Origin: Shumkonia mesophila
GTDB taxonomy: Bacteria > Pseudomonadota > Alphaproteobacteria > Rhodospirillales > Shumkoniaceae
NCBI RefSeq assembly: GCF_026163695.1
Contig: NZ_JAOTID010000007.1
Coordinates: forward strand, 161,251-225,250
Length of the DNA stretch: 64,000 nucleotides
Direction of reading: 5' to 3'
Each line of letters opens with the position of its first letter. The stretch's first letter is position 1. The translations under genes and the position numbers were made by a program. Positions 37,044 to 45,811 of this stretch are shown piece after piece. The notes under the pieces were generated by a model. The model ran no database searches. It saw nothing but the letters and a program-made list of their open reading frames with translations, and had not been told where the DNA came from.

Positions 37044-38264
37044 TCAGACGGCACGCGCCGGCTTCTTCTTCGATTCGTGCCTGGACAGTGGATTTTCAGT
37101 TGCGCTCACCCCGAATTCAGCCAGCACCTCCGCGGTGTGCTCGCCGAGGCCGGGCGGCGGCCGATCGATGGCTGGACCATCCTCCATACACATGAAGGGT
37201 GTGTTCAAGAGCGTGATCGGACCATCGACGCCCTTCGCGCCATCCATCTTCAGCAGCAAATTGCGGTAAGGCAGCTGAGGGTGTTCCATCGCTTCGGGGA
37301 GAGTCCTGATCCCGGCCACGGCCAAGCCCGCATCCGTCAGACGCTGCTCCCAATTGTGGGCGGTATCGGTCGCGAAGCGCTCTTCTAGGATCGCCCGCAA
37401 CGCCAAGCCGTTCTCGATACGCGACGGCCAATCCTTGAACCTCGGATCGTCGAGAGCGTCCTCCCGTTGCACCGTCCGCAGGAGGATACGCAGCTGCTCG
37501 TCGTTGTTCACCGTCAGCATGAACTGACCGTCGCTGGCGTGGAAGCTGTCTGATGTGGGGATTCGCGTCCAGGCCTGGTTGCCGCGCAAGACGGGGTCGC
37601 CGCCAGCTTGCCACCAAGCGATCGCGCTTCGCATCGTGGAAAGGTTGACGTCGAGCATTGCGACATCAATGAACTGCCCTTGGCCCGTGCACGCACGCCG
37701 GAACAGGGCTGATGCAATTGCCAGTGCGGCCACGTAGCCGCTACACATGTCGATCACCGGAGCACCAACACGCGTCGGCCCGCACTGGGGATGTCCCGTG
37801 ATCGACATCATCCCCGAAAGCGCCTGCACTGCGCCATCGTAGCCAGCTACACCAGACGCCGGACCGGTCTGTCCGAAGCCTGAGATCGCGCAGTAAACAA
37901 TATCCGGCTTTACTGCCTTCAAGTCGTCGTAACCAAGACCGAGCCTGTCCATCACCCCGGGTCGGAAGTTCTCGACGACGACGTCGGCCGAGCGAGCCAT
38001 CGTGCGCACGAGATCCCGAACCTCCGCACTCTTGAGGTTGAGAGTGACGGATCGTTTGCCGGCATTGACGCTGAGGAAACCCGAAGCCATTCCGTGGGCG
38101 AGAAGGTCCGGATTGCAGCAGAAGTGCCTGGCTTCGTCGCCGGTGCCAGGCTTTTCGATCTTGATGACGTCGGCCCCGAGCGTCGCCAAGAGTTGGGTCG
38201 CGAATGGACCCGATATGACCCTTGTGAAATCGAGTATGCGAATTCCCTTAAATGGCCTCGACAT
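37044..38264 (-). CDS. CaiB/BaiF family CoA-transferase (family III)
   Basis: The 406-residue protein matches family III CoA-transferases, which move CoA between carboxylic acids. It opens GIRILDFTRVISGPFATQLLATLGADVIKIEKPG, carries NLKSAEVRDLV and VVENFRPGVMDRLGLGY, and has the catalytic aspartate in GAPVIDMCSG. It is the first enzyme gene after the IclR regulator and would activate an acid before the crotonase acts. A second family member is at 52946. Confidence 0.9.
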   Translation of the reverse strand: MSRPFKGIRILDFTRVISGPFATQLLATLGADVIKIEKPGTGDEARHFCCNPDLLAHGMASGFLSVNAGKRSVTLNLKSAEVRDLVRTMARSADVVVENFRPGVMDRLGLGYDDLKAVKPDIVYCAISGFGQTGPASGVAGYDGAVQALSGMMSITGHPQCGPTRVGAPVIDMCSGYVAALAIASALFRRACTGQGQFIDVAMLDVNLSTMRSAIAWWQAGGDPVLRGNQAWTRIPTSDSFHASDGQFMLTVNNDEQLRILLRTVQREDALDDPRFKDWPSRIENGLALRAILEERFATDTAHNWEQRLTDAGLAVAGIRTLPEAMEHPQLPYRNLLLKMDGAKGVDGPITLLNTPFMCMEDGPAIDRPPPGLGEHTAEVLAEFGVSATENPLSRHESKKKPARAV

Positions 38265-38393
38265 GGCCTAACCTCTGCATCCACTGATTGGGCTAGTCAG
38301 ACGCCGTTCTTCTGACGTTCCGGGTTTCCTTGGAACGCACCGGACAGCAGAAACGTATCGACGGACATCTCCTGTCGCAAGACTAGTTCTTTT

Positions 38394-38409
38394 ATTCTAG
38401 ATTTAGAAT
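38394..38409. promoter_or_regulatory. Inverted repeat between iclR-type gene and caiB, possible operator
   Basis: ATTCTA-GATT-TAGAAT has perfect 6-bp arms around a 4-bp spacer. It lies in the 194-bp gap between the regulator and the first enzyme gene, in a locally AT-rich stretch. The size and place suit an IclR-type operator for the ten-gene operon. Confidence 0.45.
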
Positions 38410-38458
38410 CCAGCTTACTCGGAGATTCCGGCATGAAGAATAGGCGCTGAATGCGGGC

Positions 38459-39226
38459 TTATCGTACGCCGGGGAACGGAAGTATCACGTCGGGGCTCAC
38501 ATGCTTCAGGAGAGACTCCTTGATCGCCTGAAGAACGAATCCGCCAGATTGATGCAGGAATGGGACCGAAGCGCCGATTCCAACTGCCAGCTGCCGACCC
38601 ACGACAAGAACCGGAATACCAAGCGTGCCGTGACCCACCCGCAGCGTATTTTCCGACACGACAAAGCCGACGGTCCGGCAAGCGTCGATGGCGCTTTGGA
38701 CTACTTCGGTGTCCACTGTTTCGGCTTCCGGAAGAATCAAGTTGGTGCGACGGATGATGCTGTAGACGGCATTGCCGTTGAAGAGGCTCATCAGCGCCAA
38801 CCCAAGTCCGGAATGGACGAGAAGACGTGTTACCCCCACCTTCGGGACGACTTCTTCGGCACGTTCGCCGGCTTCAATGTGAAGATACTGCACCCGAATA
38901 TCATTCTGGTGCCCGAGGAAAACGATCTGTTCCGTGCGCTCACGGATCTCGCGCATTGCGGCGAGAAGCCGCCGATCGGGTAATGAATGAGGTCCAGCCC
39001 AGGCGCCCAAATGTGCGAGGCGAACGGTAGGACTATACCGTCGCGAGGACCGATCATGGTGGAGATAGCCGAGTGCCACCATCGAGCGAAGCAGGACGGC
39101 TGTGCTGGAAGCAGGAAACCCCAGCCAATCCACGATCTCCGTCATGTTCAGGGGCCGTTGCTCGGCATCCATGAGTTCTAGGATCTCAAATATCCGTTCC
39201 ACGGATCGTATGGATTCTGATCGCAT
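38459..39226 (-). CDS. IclR-family transcriptional regulator
   Basis: This 255-residue protein has an N-terminal winged helix (MRSESIRSVERIFEILELMD ... LNMTEIVDWLGFPASSTAVLLRSMVALGYL) and a C-terminal effector domain with the HSGLGLALMSL and GHGTLGIPVLV blocks of the family. It stands immediately upstream of the catabolic genes in the same direction. It is the probable regulator of them, with the palindrome at 38394 as a candidate site. The effector is unknown. Confidence 0.9.
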   Translation of the reverse strand: MRSESIRSVERIFEILELMDAEQRPLNMTEIVDWLGFPASSTAVLLRSMVALGYLHHDRSSRRYSPTVRLAHLGAWAGPHSLPDRRLLAAMREIRERTEQIVFLGHQNDIRVQYLHIEAGERAEEVVPKVGVTRLLVHSGLGLALMSLFNGNAVYSIIRRTNLILPEAETVDTEVVQSAIDACRTVGFVVSENTLRVGHGTLGIPVLVVGRQLAVGIGASVPFLHQSGGFVLQAIKESLLKHVSPDVILPFPGVR

Positions 39227-39291
39227 GGCGATGCCAGGCTAGGGTTAGACAGTCGTGTCGCGTGCGCTTCTATAAAGACGTCTTTCCCGAT

Positions 39292-39440
39292 CAAGGTCAA
39301 TGTAAGCTGCTCGGCAAGTGGACCAGCGTGTTCGCCTCCGAGCGGTTCGCCGACGGCCTGCTCGATCGCCTCACTCACCGCGTCCATATCCTCGAGATGA
39401 ACGGCGACAGCTACAGGGCAACTTGTAGGAATGTACGATC
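39292..39440 (+). pseudogene. IS21-family IstB remnant, C-terminal end
   Basis: The frame reads GKWTSVFASERFADGLLDRLTHRVHILEMNGDSYR, the C-terminal signature of the IS21 helper ATPase IstB. The ATP-binding portion is missing. It shares the 420-bp gap between the IclR gene and the recombinase with an IS481 fragment; no complete gene is present there. Confidence 0.7.
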
Positions 39441-39564
39441 CAACGAGACACCTTCGATAATCTCCGTTTTGGAGACGGAGGGTGTATTCGATGACGGACG
39501 ATCAGTGGAAGATCCGTCTAAGCCGCCGCAACCGAAACGGACACTGTGCCCTGAGCGGCCGGTT

Positions 39565-39628
39565 ACACAAAGGTGACGTTGACCTGAAAGACAAACTTTG
39601 CTGAATGGGAGCGCTTCTACAATCCCGT
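39565..39628 (+). pseudogene. IS481-type transposase fragment, left part of an interrupted gene
   Basis: KGDVDLKDKL appears in one frame and AEWERFYN in the next, a block found near the C-terminus of IS481-type integrase-core transposases. The following residues of the block, normally YHRPHG, are missing here. They resume at about 42262, on the other side of the recombinase cassette. A 1-base shift within the fragment shows it is dead. Confidence 0.6.
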
Positions 39629-39646
39629 TTCATAACACCCATCTGT

Positions 39647-41720
39647 CTATGTCGTTGGAGAGAATAGGTTTTGCTGATCGGGATGCGATCCCGCGGGGTA
39701 TTTGGGGTTCAGCCGGGCCCGATGAACGATCTGTCGAGCTTCCGGCTCGGCAAGTACCGATCGGCTGAAAATCCACGGACCGTCCGGCAGAGGATGAACG
39801 CCCTCGATCTTTCCCGCTTCGGCGGCGAGCCTGAGGGTCTTCGGTGTGACACCGAGCAGCCGTGCGGCGTTGCTCAGATTGAGCCATGGTTCCATCCCGT
39901 CCGGCTGCGGACGGAAGCCCGGGATTTTGTGATGCGACCGGAGCGCAGTGACCCGCTCGCGCGTCCAGCGATTGGCGTGTCCGGTTACCAGGCCGTTCCG
40001 GTTGAGGATGCCGGCAATCAGATCATCACCGGCGATGAGCACTAGGCGCCGGACGGCCTCGATGATATCGGCAGAGGTGCTGTTGCGCTGCCCGCGGCGC
40101 CGCTTCGGCAGGTGCAGTTCGGTATGGACGCCGCCGATCCAATGGATCAGGAGCGCGATCTCGGATGCGGCATCGTCGATATCGGCGACCACCTCGTGGA
40201 TGACGGTGCGCACAATGCGCTTCTTGAGCCTTGCATCCGTCGTCGGCGCCGACCAGACGGTCCGAAGGTCTCCAGCGAGTGCGGTAATGTCCAGCGCCGA
40301 CAGAAGTGGTGGTTCCGGTTTCGCGGGCATCATGCGCGGCGATCCTGCTCTCGATCCCACCGACATATGCGAGGGCCTGGTTCCATCGCGACTCCAGTTC
40401 CGCTGCAACCAACCGGTTCTCTGGATCAGCGGCGTCATATTGCCGGAACGACCGATCGGCGCAGTAACGGGCCGCTTCGAGATCGCGCGTCAGCGCATCG
40501 CGAACTTGGTCACGGCGATAGGCCGCTTGCGCCACGGCTTCGGCGGCGGCAGCGATGGCGCCGGGTTCGACGACCTGGAAAAGTGCTTCTTCAATGGCAT
40601 CGTCGACGCGCAGTCCACCGAAGGCTATGCAACGCGGCTCGCCATTGTCGAGCAGTCCCCGCCAGCAGGAATAGCGCGGAATGTTGTGCTTGGCCCCTGT
40701 ATAGCGGACCGTCAATTTGCGGCCACATCGCCGGCAGCGGACGAGACCGGCGAGCAGGGCGTCGCCATGCTTGGCCGCTCCGTGGTGCCGGCTCGTGGGT
40801 ACGTTGTCGCTGACCATCTTGCGGATTGCCTCCGCCCGCTCCCAACTGACGTAACCTTCGTGTGCTTCCGGGATCAGCGCCAACCATTCGTCGCGCGGCT
40901 TGCGACGGCTGCGCGACCGAACGGCGGGTGCACCGAACTCCGATGCAGCACCCGTCTTACCATAGGCGTAGGCGCCGCCGTAGATCGGGTTCTCGATCAT
41001 TCGGTGGATGGTCGCGTAGTTTGGCCTGCGCCAAACCACGTCGCCCTTATTGCGCCTAGCGGGCAACTCAAGCCCCTGCTCAAGGAACCAGAGCAGGGCC
41101 TGCCGGGCACTGCCGAGTTCGGCTACCTTGTCGAACACAAGGGTGATGGCTTCCTGGACACGGCGATCGGGATCCTTCTCCAGGTGGTCGCCGGTCTTCA
41201 CAAAGCCGACCGGAGCGGCGACCACGAGTTCACCGCGCCGGGCCTTCTCGTAGCGGGCCGACAGGGAGCGCTGGCGCAGAAGGTCGAGCTCATACTCGTT
41301 GAGACTACCCTTCAATCCCAGCAACAGCCGGTCATTGCCCTGACGCGGCGCATAAACCGTGTCCTGGTCGACCAGCACGGTATCGACGACGCGGCACATC
41401 TCGATGAGTTGCTGCCAATCGCGGCTGTTGCGGGCGAAGCGCGACACCTCCCGCGCCGCGACCGCCCCAACCCTGCCGAGGCAGACCTCGGCGACCATCC
41501 GGTCGAAGCCGGCACGCACGACGCCGCCGGCCGCCGAACGGCCGAGATCGTCATCGACCGTGTCAATGTCAGACCAACCGAGCGCTATCAGGCGGTCGCG
41601 CATCGCATATTGCAGGGCGCTGCTCTCCCGATTGTGCAGAACCTGATGGGCCGAGGACTGCCGGACATAGAGGATCGCCTTGCGCTCCAAATGATGTGGC
41701 CCGATCTTCTCATTCGTCAT
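39647..41720 (-). pseudogene. Large serine recombinase, frameshifted
   Basis: The protein starts at the ATG at 41720 ([28 protein letters not shown]), with the catalytic serine in [24 protein letters not shown] and the recombinase and zinc-ribbon domains [13 protein letters not shown]. It is read to about 40330. There the coding pattern moves to another frame ([22 protein letters not shown] ...) and ends at 39647 with a helix-turn-helix-like NLSNAARLLGVTPKTLRLA. The full product would be about 690 residues. One indel near 40330 would break it; a sequencing error is the other reading. The first domain keeps its catalytic residues. Confidence 0.8.
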
Positions 41721-41907
41721 GATGCGTCTCCTCTCCTCGCGCGGCACGCTCGTCCTCGACGTGGTCGAGGATCAGGCGCACCATCAGCTTTGTCAGCGTC
41801 CGGCGCGTCTGTTCGGGCAGCGTCTGCCATTGCGGCATCTGCGCCGTCTTCGCGTCGCACGGGCTGGAGAACAGATCGAACTGGTATGTCGTGGGCTGGA
41901 GCGGCAT
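41710..41907 (-). CDS. Small protein of the recombinase cassette
   Basis: The 65-residue product ([15 protein letters not shown]...) ends in a helical, acidic region ([23 protein letters not shown]). GGGGAG stands 6 nt before the ATG at 41907. The 3' end overlaps the recombinase start by 11 nt. It also overlaps, in another frame, the end of the longer frame at 41717-42292. Function unknown; the tight overlap suggests it is a cassette partner of the recombinase. Confidence 0.6.
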   Translation of the reverse strand: MPLQPTTYQFDLFSSPCDAKTAQMPQWQTLPEQTRRTLTKLMVRLILDHVEDERAARGEETHHDE

Positions 41908-42292
41908 GGACATCTCCCCGGTTCGTGTCGTGAGAGCCCAATGCTGCACCCGAATCGCGCAATTGCGATGGGGCGATGGAAACGGCCGCGGCATCTCGAA
42001 GCAATGTCGCCAAGGCTCCCAGAGCACCAACCTCGACATGGGGAACAGTCGCGATACGCCAACTCGCGCCGGCCACGCAATCGAACATCCAGGCCGGGAC
42101 CTCCAGCCACCGATCAGATGCGTGGCCGGAGAGGCTGCAACGGAAAACCGCCGCGCCATGCTTCTCAATCACCTCATGAATGTGGACTTGGCTACCTGCC
42201 CAAGGATGCCAAGGATAGAGAAGCTCACGATGATCGGTCCCGTGGGCGTTCCGTCGTCGTGTTGTACAAACTCGCCAGAGCTCATGGAGCAC
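41717..42292 (-). CDS. Conserved-looking hypothetical protein of the recombinase cassette
   Basis: The central part ([50 protein letters not shown]) has a protein-like pattern rich in tryptophan and histidine and is probably real. No good start codon is found: the first residues overlap the border of the cassette, where the host IS481 fragment begins. The final 60 residues share DNA with the small protein at 41710-41907. I do not recognise a function; the position upstream of the recombinase suggests a role in its mobility. Confidence 0.5.
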   Translation of the reverse strand: MLHELWRVCTTRRRNAHGTDHRELLYPWHPWAGSQVHIHEVIEKHGAAVFRCSLSGHASDRWLEVPAWMFDCVAGASWRIATVPHVEVGALGALATLLRDAAAVSIAPSQLRDSGAALGSHDTNRGDVHAAPAHDIPVRSVLQPVRREDGADAAMADAARTDAPDADKADGAPDPRPRRGRACRARRGDAS

Positions 42293-42380
42293 ACAACGGA
42301 AAGACCCCTTACGAGGCCGGAGGGAAAAGTTATGGTTCGTGCAGAACGTGTCTCGCCGGATCGTTCAGGTTACAGTTAGG
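42262..42380 (+). pseudogene. IS481-type transposase fragment, right part of an interrupted gene
   Basis: The frame reads [15 protein letters not shown], the C-terminal block that in IS481-type transposases follows EWERFYN. The preceding part is at 39565-39628. A small indel after it shifts the frame, with REKLWFVQNVS visible in the next one. The recombinase cassette of about 2.63 kb lies between the two parts. Confidence 0.65.
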
Positions 42381-42423
42381 CACACCCTGGAAGTTAGCAT
42401 ATGAAAGACTCGTGGAGGCTTTA

Positions 42424-43443
42424 TCAGGCGCTTGCGCGCACGATGAGTTCAAACCCGACGTCGATCTTTCGGCAACTCAGCATTTTCCCGCCGATCCGGT
42501 CCAAAAGCAGACCGGCGGCCTGTCGACCAATCTCGTTGCGGGGAACGCGCACCGTTGTCAGCGGCGGCACAACTTGACTGGCAATTGGCAAGTCGTCGAA
42601 GCCAACGATTGCCAGTTGGCCGGGGACCTGGAGTCCCATGCGTTGGCATTCGAACAGGGCGCCCGCCGCCCAAATATCACCGCCGCAAAAAACGGCATCG
42701 AGGTTGGGTTGGCGCGCAAGCAATCGGCGCAACGCGGCCGCTCCGTGCTCAAGACCGTAGCCCGTCTCCTCGAGATGCTCAGGCCCGGCGGGCAGACCGG
42801 CCTCGATCAATGCCGCGATGAACCCACGGCAGCGGTCAGCCGAGCGGTCGTTCCATGTCGTCGCCGGATGGATGCAGCCTATATTGCGATAGCCTCGATC
42901 GACAAGGTGTCGGGTCGCCTGCCGCGCCGCTTCGAAGTTGGAATAGCCGACCTGCAGATCTATCGGCCGTGTCGTAATGTTGCCAGTTTCCACTACTGGC
43001 AAGGCGGCTGCCTGAAGCCGTTGTCGCGTTTTGCGGGTATGTATTGAGCCGTGAATTAGTATTCCGTCGGGGCGCTGAGAGAACAACGCGGTGATGAGCT
43101 TTTCCTCTTCCTGTGGGCTGCCGCTACTGGTCCCTAGGGTGAGGTAATAGCCTTCGGCTCGGAGGATATCGGACATTCCCCTCAAGATGTCCGCAAAAAC
43201 CGGATTTTGGATTGATGGAAGGACGATGGCGACCAAGTTGGTACGGTTCGTTACTAGACTGCGTCCGACTAGGTTTGGCACATACTTTATTGCCTCCACG
43301 GCCTCCAGCACCCTGCGCCGCGTCTGCTCTGCAACCTTGGCTGGATGGTGAATGACACGGGACACGGTCATCATCGAAACACCCGCCCGACGGGCGACTT
43401 CGCGAATAGTGACTTGACGGGGCGAGACGGGGTCGATGGTCAT
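42424..43443 (-). CDS. LacI-family transcriptional regulator
   Basis: The 339-residue protein has a LacI helix-turn-helix (VTIREVARRAGVSMMTVSRVIHHPAKVAEQTRRRVLEAVEAIKYVPN) and a periplasmic-binding-protein-like effector domain with VAIVLPSIQNPVFADILRGM and DAVFCGGDIWAAGALF. It faces the TAXI-led operon across 122 bp that hold a 20-bp near-perfect dyad, so it most likely represses that operon. The effector would be an intermediate or the substrate of the pathway. Confidence 0.92.
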   Translation of the reverse strand: MTIDPVSPRQVTIREVARRAGVSMMTVSRVIHHPAKVAEQTRRRVLEAVEAIKYVPNLVGRSLVTNRTNLVAIVLPSIQNPVFADILRGMSDILRAEGYYLTLGTSSGSPQEEEKLITALFSQRPDGILIHGSIHTRKTRQRLQAAALPVVETGNITTRPIDLQVGYSNFEAARQATRHLVDRGYRNIGCIHPATTWNDRSADRCRGFIAALIEAGLPAGPEHLEETGYGLEHGAAALRRLLARQPNLDAVFCGGDIWAAGALFECQRMGLQVPGQLAIVGFDDLPIASQVVPPLTTVRVPRNEIGRQAAGLLLDRIGGKMLSCRKIDVGFELIVRASA

Positions 43444-43456
43444 ATTTGCAACCCTA

Positions 43457-43486
43457 TTGACTTTGCCAACTGGTTGATCTTAGCAT
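43457..43486 (+). promoter_or_regulatory. Candidate promoter of the TAXI-led operon
   Basis: TTGACT (43457-43462) and TAGCAT (43481-43486) are 18 nt apart. The -10 box abuts the dyad at 43486-43505, so a bound repressor would block it. The -10 match is weak. Confidence 0.4.
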
Positions 43487-43505
43487 TATGTTAACGTAAA
43501 CATAA
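43486..43505. promoter_or_regulatory. Probable LacI-type operator
   Basis: TTATGTTAACGTAAACATAA is a 20-bp dyad centred on ACGT with a single mismatched pair in the arms. It lies between the divergent lacI-type gene and the TAXI gene and has the size and centre typical of LacI-family sites. Confidence 0.7.
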
Positions 43506-43565
43506 AGCCCGAACAATGGGCGCGTTTTGATTGCGGCGATGCCGCAAGACAGGAGGTCACAAGAG

Positions 43566-44579
43566 ATGCAAATTTTTTCTAAATTCACCGTTGCGGGTGT
43601 CACGGCCTTGTTCGGCGCCATGGTTCTTGCGGTCGGGACCGCGGATGCGGCCGAAAAGCAGTTCTTGTCGTGGGGATCGTCTTCCACCGGTACGTCGCAG
43701 TACGTGTATGTGGGTATGCTGGCCGGCCTCGCGCGGCAGTATCTTCCCGATATCTCGTTCAACAATGAAGCGGTAAGCGGCACAAGCGAGAACCTCGACT
43801 TGATCCGGCGCGATAAGATTGCGCTGGCAATCGCCTCGCCCGAGCGTCTATATGCCGCTCACCATGGCGTTGGAAAATACAAAGAAAAGATCGACGTCAC
43901 CACCATGTGGGTAATGAATCCGCAGGTAACGCTGATGTTCACCAAGAAAAACTCAGGCATCGAGAGCTTCCGTGACTTGGCCGGAAAAACGGTGAATATA
44001 GGTCCTGCAGGCTCATCCAACGAGATTAAGAACAGCTTTATTCTCGAAAGCTATGGATATGCGCGAACGAAACCTGGAGCTTTTGAGTTCAAGGAATTAA
44101 AGCTAACCAAGCTCTCGCACTCCGAGGCGGCGAACGCTCTAGCCGAGGGGACCGTCGATGCGGCAATCGCCACGCAGCCGCTGCCCGACCCAAGCTATGC
44201 CGAACTGGCCGTGCGGATGCCGATCCAGATAATCGGCGTCGATGAGAACATGTTCGAGAAGGTGCGCACCGTCTATCCCTGGATGTGGGTTACAAACGTG
44301 CCGACGGGCTTCTATCGCGGCCAAGAGCAACCGATCAAAACGCTAGGCGACCGCAACTACATCATCGCGTCGGGCAAGAACCTGTCCGAGGATGCTGCCT
44401 ATCGGCTGACTAAGATCTATGTCGAGAAGCTTCTTCCGGAGATGGCAAAACAAACTGACTATCTGAAGCCCTACGCCGAGGATCCGAAGGAACTTGTCAA
44501 GACATGGGTTATCCCCGGCCATCCGGGGGCCGTTCGGTACTTCAAGGAAGTGGGCCTCAACCCCGAGGTAGTGCGATAG
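43566..44579 (+). CDS. TAXI family TRAP transporter solute-binding protein
   Basis: The 337-residue periplasmic protein has a signal peptide (MQIFSKFTVAGVTALFGAMV, cleavage near ADA) and TAXI-type blocks: SWGSSSTGTSQYVYVGMLAGLARQYL, NNEAVSGTSENLDLIRRDKIALAIASPERLY and GKTVNIGPAGSSNEIK. AGGAGG lies 9 nt before the ATG at 43566. It feeds the fused permease encoded at 45808, with an enolase-superfamily gene between them. Confidence 0.9.
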   Translation: MQIFSKFTVAGVTALFGAMVLAVGTADAAEKQFLSWGSSSTGTSQYVYVGMLAGLARQYLPDISFNNEAVSGTSENLDLIRRDKIALAIASPERLYAAHHGVGKYKEKIDVTTMWVMNPQVTLMFTKKNSGIESFRDLAGKTVNIGPAGSSNEIKNSFILESYGYARTKPGAFEFKELKLTKLSHSEAANALAEGTVDAAIATQPLPDPSYAELAVRMPIQIIGVDENMFEKVRTVYPWMWVTNVPTGFYRGQEQPIKTLGDRNYIIASGKNLSEDAAYRLTKIYVEKLLPEMAKQTDYLKPYAEDPKELVKTWVIPGHPGAVRYFKEVGLNPEVVR

Positions 44580-44659
44580 GCCTCACTGTACCGAGGAGTA
44601 GGGGCCGTCGCCGCACCCCCGGTCGAGGCGATGGCCCCACCTTTGTAAGGATCCCTAAA

Positions 44660-45811
44660 ATGAGCCATTCCGAGAGTATTCGGTCCGTCGAGACGATACC
44701 GTTGCGAATTCCATTCGCGCACGCCTTCACGATGGCGGCACCGGGACAGCAGACGCGGCAGTCGGTGGACATTCTGCTAGTCAAGATTCATACCGAAGGC
44801 GGCCTTTGTGGGATCGGCGAAACCCAGGCTTGGCGCCGCCAGGGGAGCGCCGAAACCCTGGAGAACCTGTCGCGCACGATTATTGACCATTTCGTACCGC
44901 GTATGCTCGGCCGATCCTGCCTCGATATTGCGCCGATCATGCACGATCTGGAGGGAACCATCTATGGCAGCCTCTATGCGCAAGCGGCAATCGGCGATGC
45001 ACTTTACGACGCTGCAGGCAAGACGCTAGGTCTACCCGTCTGGAGGTTGCTCGGTGGCCAATGCAGGGACCGTATCCAAGTAGGAATCGCGGTCAGCATC
45101 ACGTCGTCGCCCGACGCCTTGATCGACGCCCTGGAAGGTTGGGTGGCGAAAGGATACCGTCACCTGCGGCTCAAGGTTGGTATCGATTACGAGACCGATT
45201 TCCGCAATGCATCCAAGGTGCGCGAGCATTTCGGCGACGCCGTCGTGCTGCGGGCCGACGCAAACGGTGGAATGCAGTATGGCGATGCATTGCGTTTGCT
45301 GCGGAAACTGGAGGCGCTCGATTTCGACATTGTCGAGCAACCGGTGGCGGGGTGGGATCTCGGCGGCATGGCCGCTCTCGCGCGCATGGTTGGTCTACCG
45401 CTATCCGCCGACGAGAGCTTGACCACTGACCACTCATTGATCGAGATCATCCGGCGCGGTGCGGCCAGGGTTATCCAGACCAAGGCCGGCAAGAATGGTG
45501 GCCTTTACTATAGCAGGCGGTTGTGGACCATCGCTGAAGCCGCGGGCGTCGGCATCTTTCCTGGGAACCATCCATCGACCAGCATTTCCGTAGCCTCGGT
45601 GGCGCATCTGTGTGCATCGTGGCCCGGGCGGCTTCTGGTCGGTGACTTTCAAACCGGGATCGCAGACATGCTTGCCCATGACATCGTGACCAAGCCGCTC
45701 CTGCCCGAGCATGGTTTTGTCGATGTGCCACAAGGCTTGGGTCTCGGGGTTGAGATCGATGAGGATGCGATCGCCCGGTTCCGCATCGACGGAGGGGAGA
45801 GGGCGTCATGA
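44660..45811 (+). CDS. Enolase superfamily enzyme (muconate lactonizing type)
   Basis: The 383-residue barrel has the features of the MLE subgroup: the capping domain with CGIGETQAW, LRLKVGID with the second lysine of the K-x-K motif, metal ligands in RADANGG, VEQPV and SADES, and a later lysine in IQTKAGKNGG. It may act as a cycloisomerase, racemase, epimerase or dehydratase on a carboxylate. It belongs to a different subgroup from the enzyme at 31212. Its stop overlaps the start of the TRAP permease gene by 4 nt. Confidence 0.88.
   Translation: MSHSESIRSVETIPLRIPFAHAFTMAAPGQQTRQSVDILLVKIHTEGGLCGIGETQAWRRQGSAETLENLSRTIIDHFVPRMLGRSCLDIAPIMHDLEGTIYGSLYAQAAIGDALYDAAGKTLGLPVWRLLGGQCRDRIQVGIAVSITSSPDALIDALEGWVAKGYRHLRLKVGIDYETDFRNASKVREHFGDAVVLRADANGGMQYGDALRLLRKLEALDFDIVEQPVAGWDLGGMAALARMVGLPLSADESLTTDHSLIEIIRRGAARVIQTKAGKNGGLYYSRRLWTIAEAAGVGIFPGNHPSTSISVASVAHLCASWPGRLLVGDFQTGIADMLAHDIVTKPLLPEHGFVDVPQGLGLGVEIDEDAIARFRIDGGERAS

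Noticed and set aside
39948..41933. Rightward 661-residue frame opposite the serine recombinase
   Set aside because: It is antisense to the recombinase, which has a recognisable catalytic domain.
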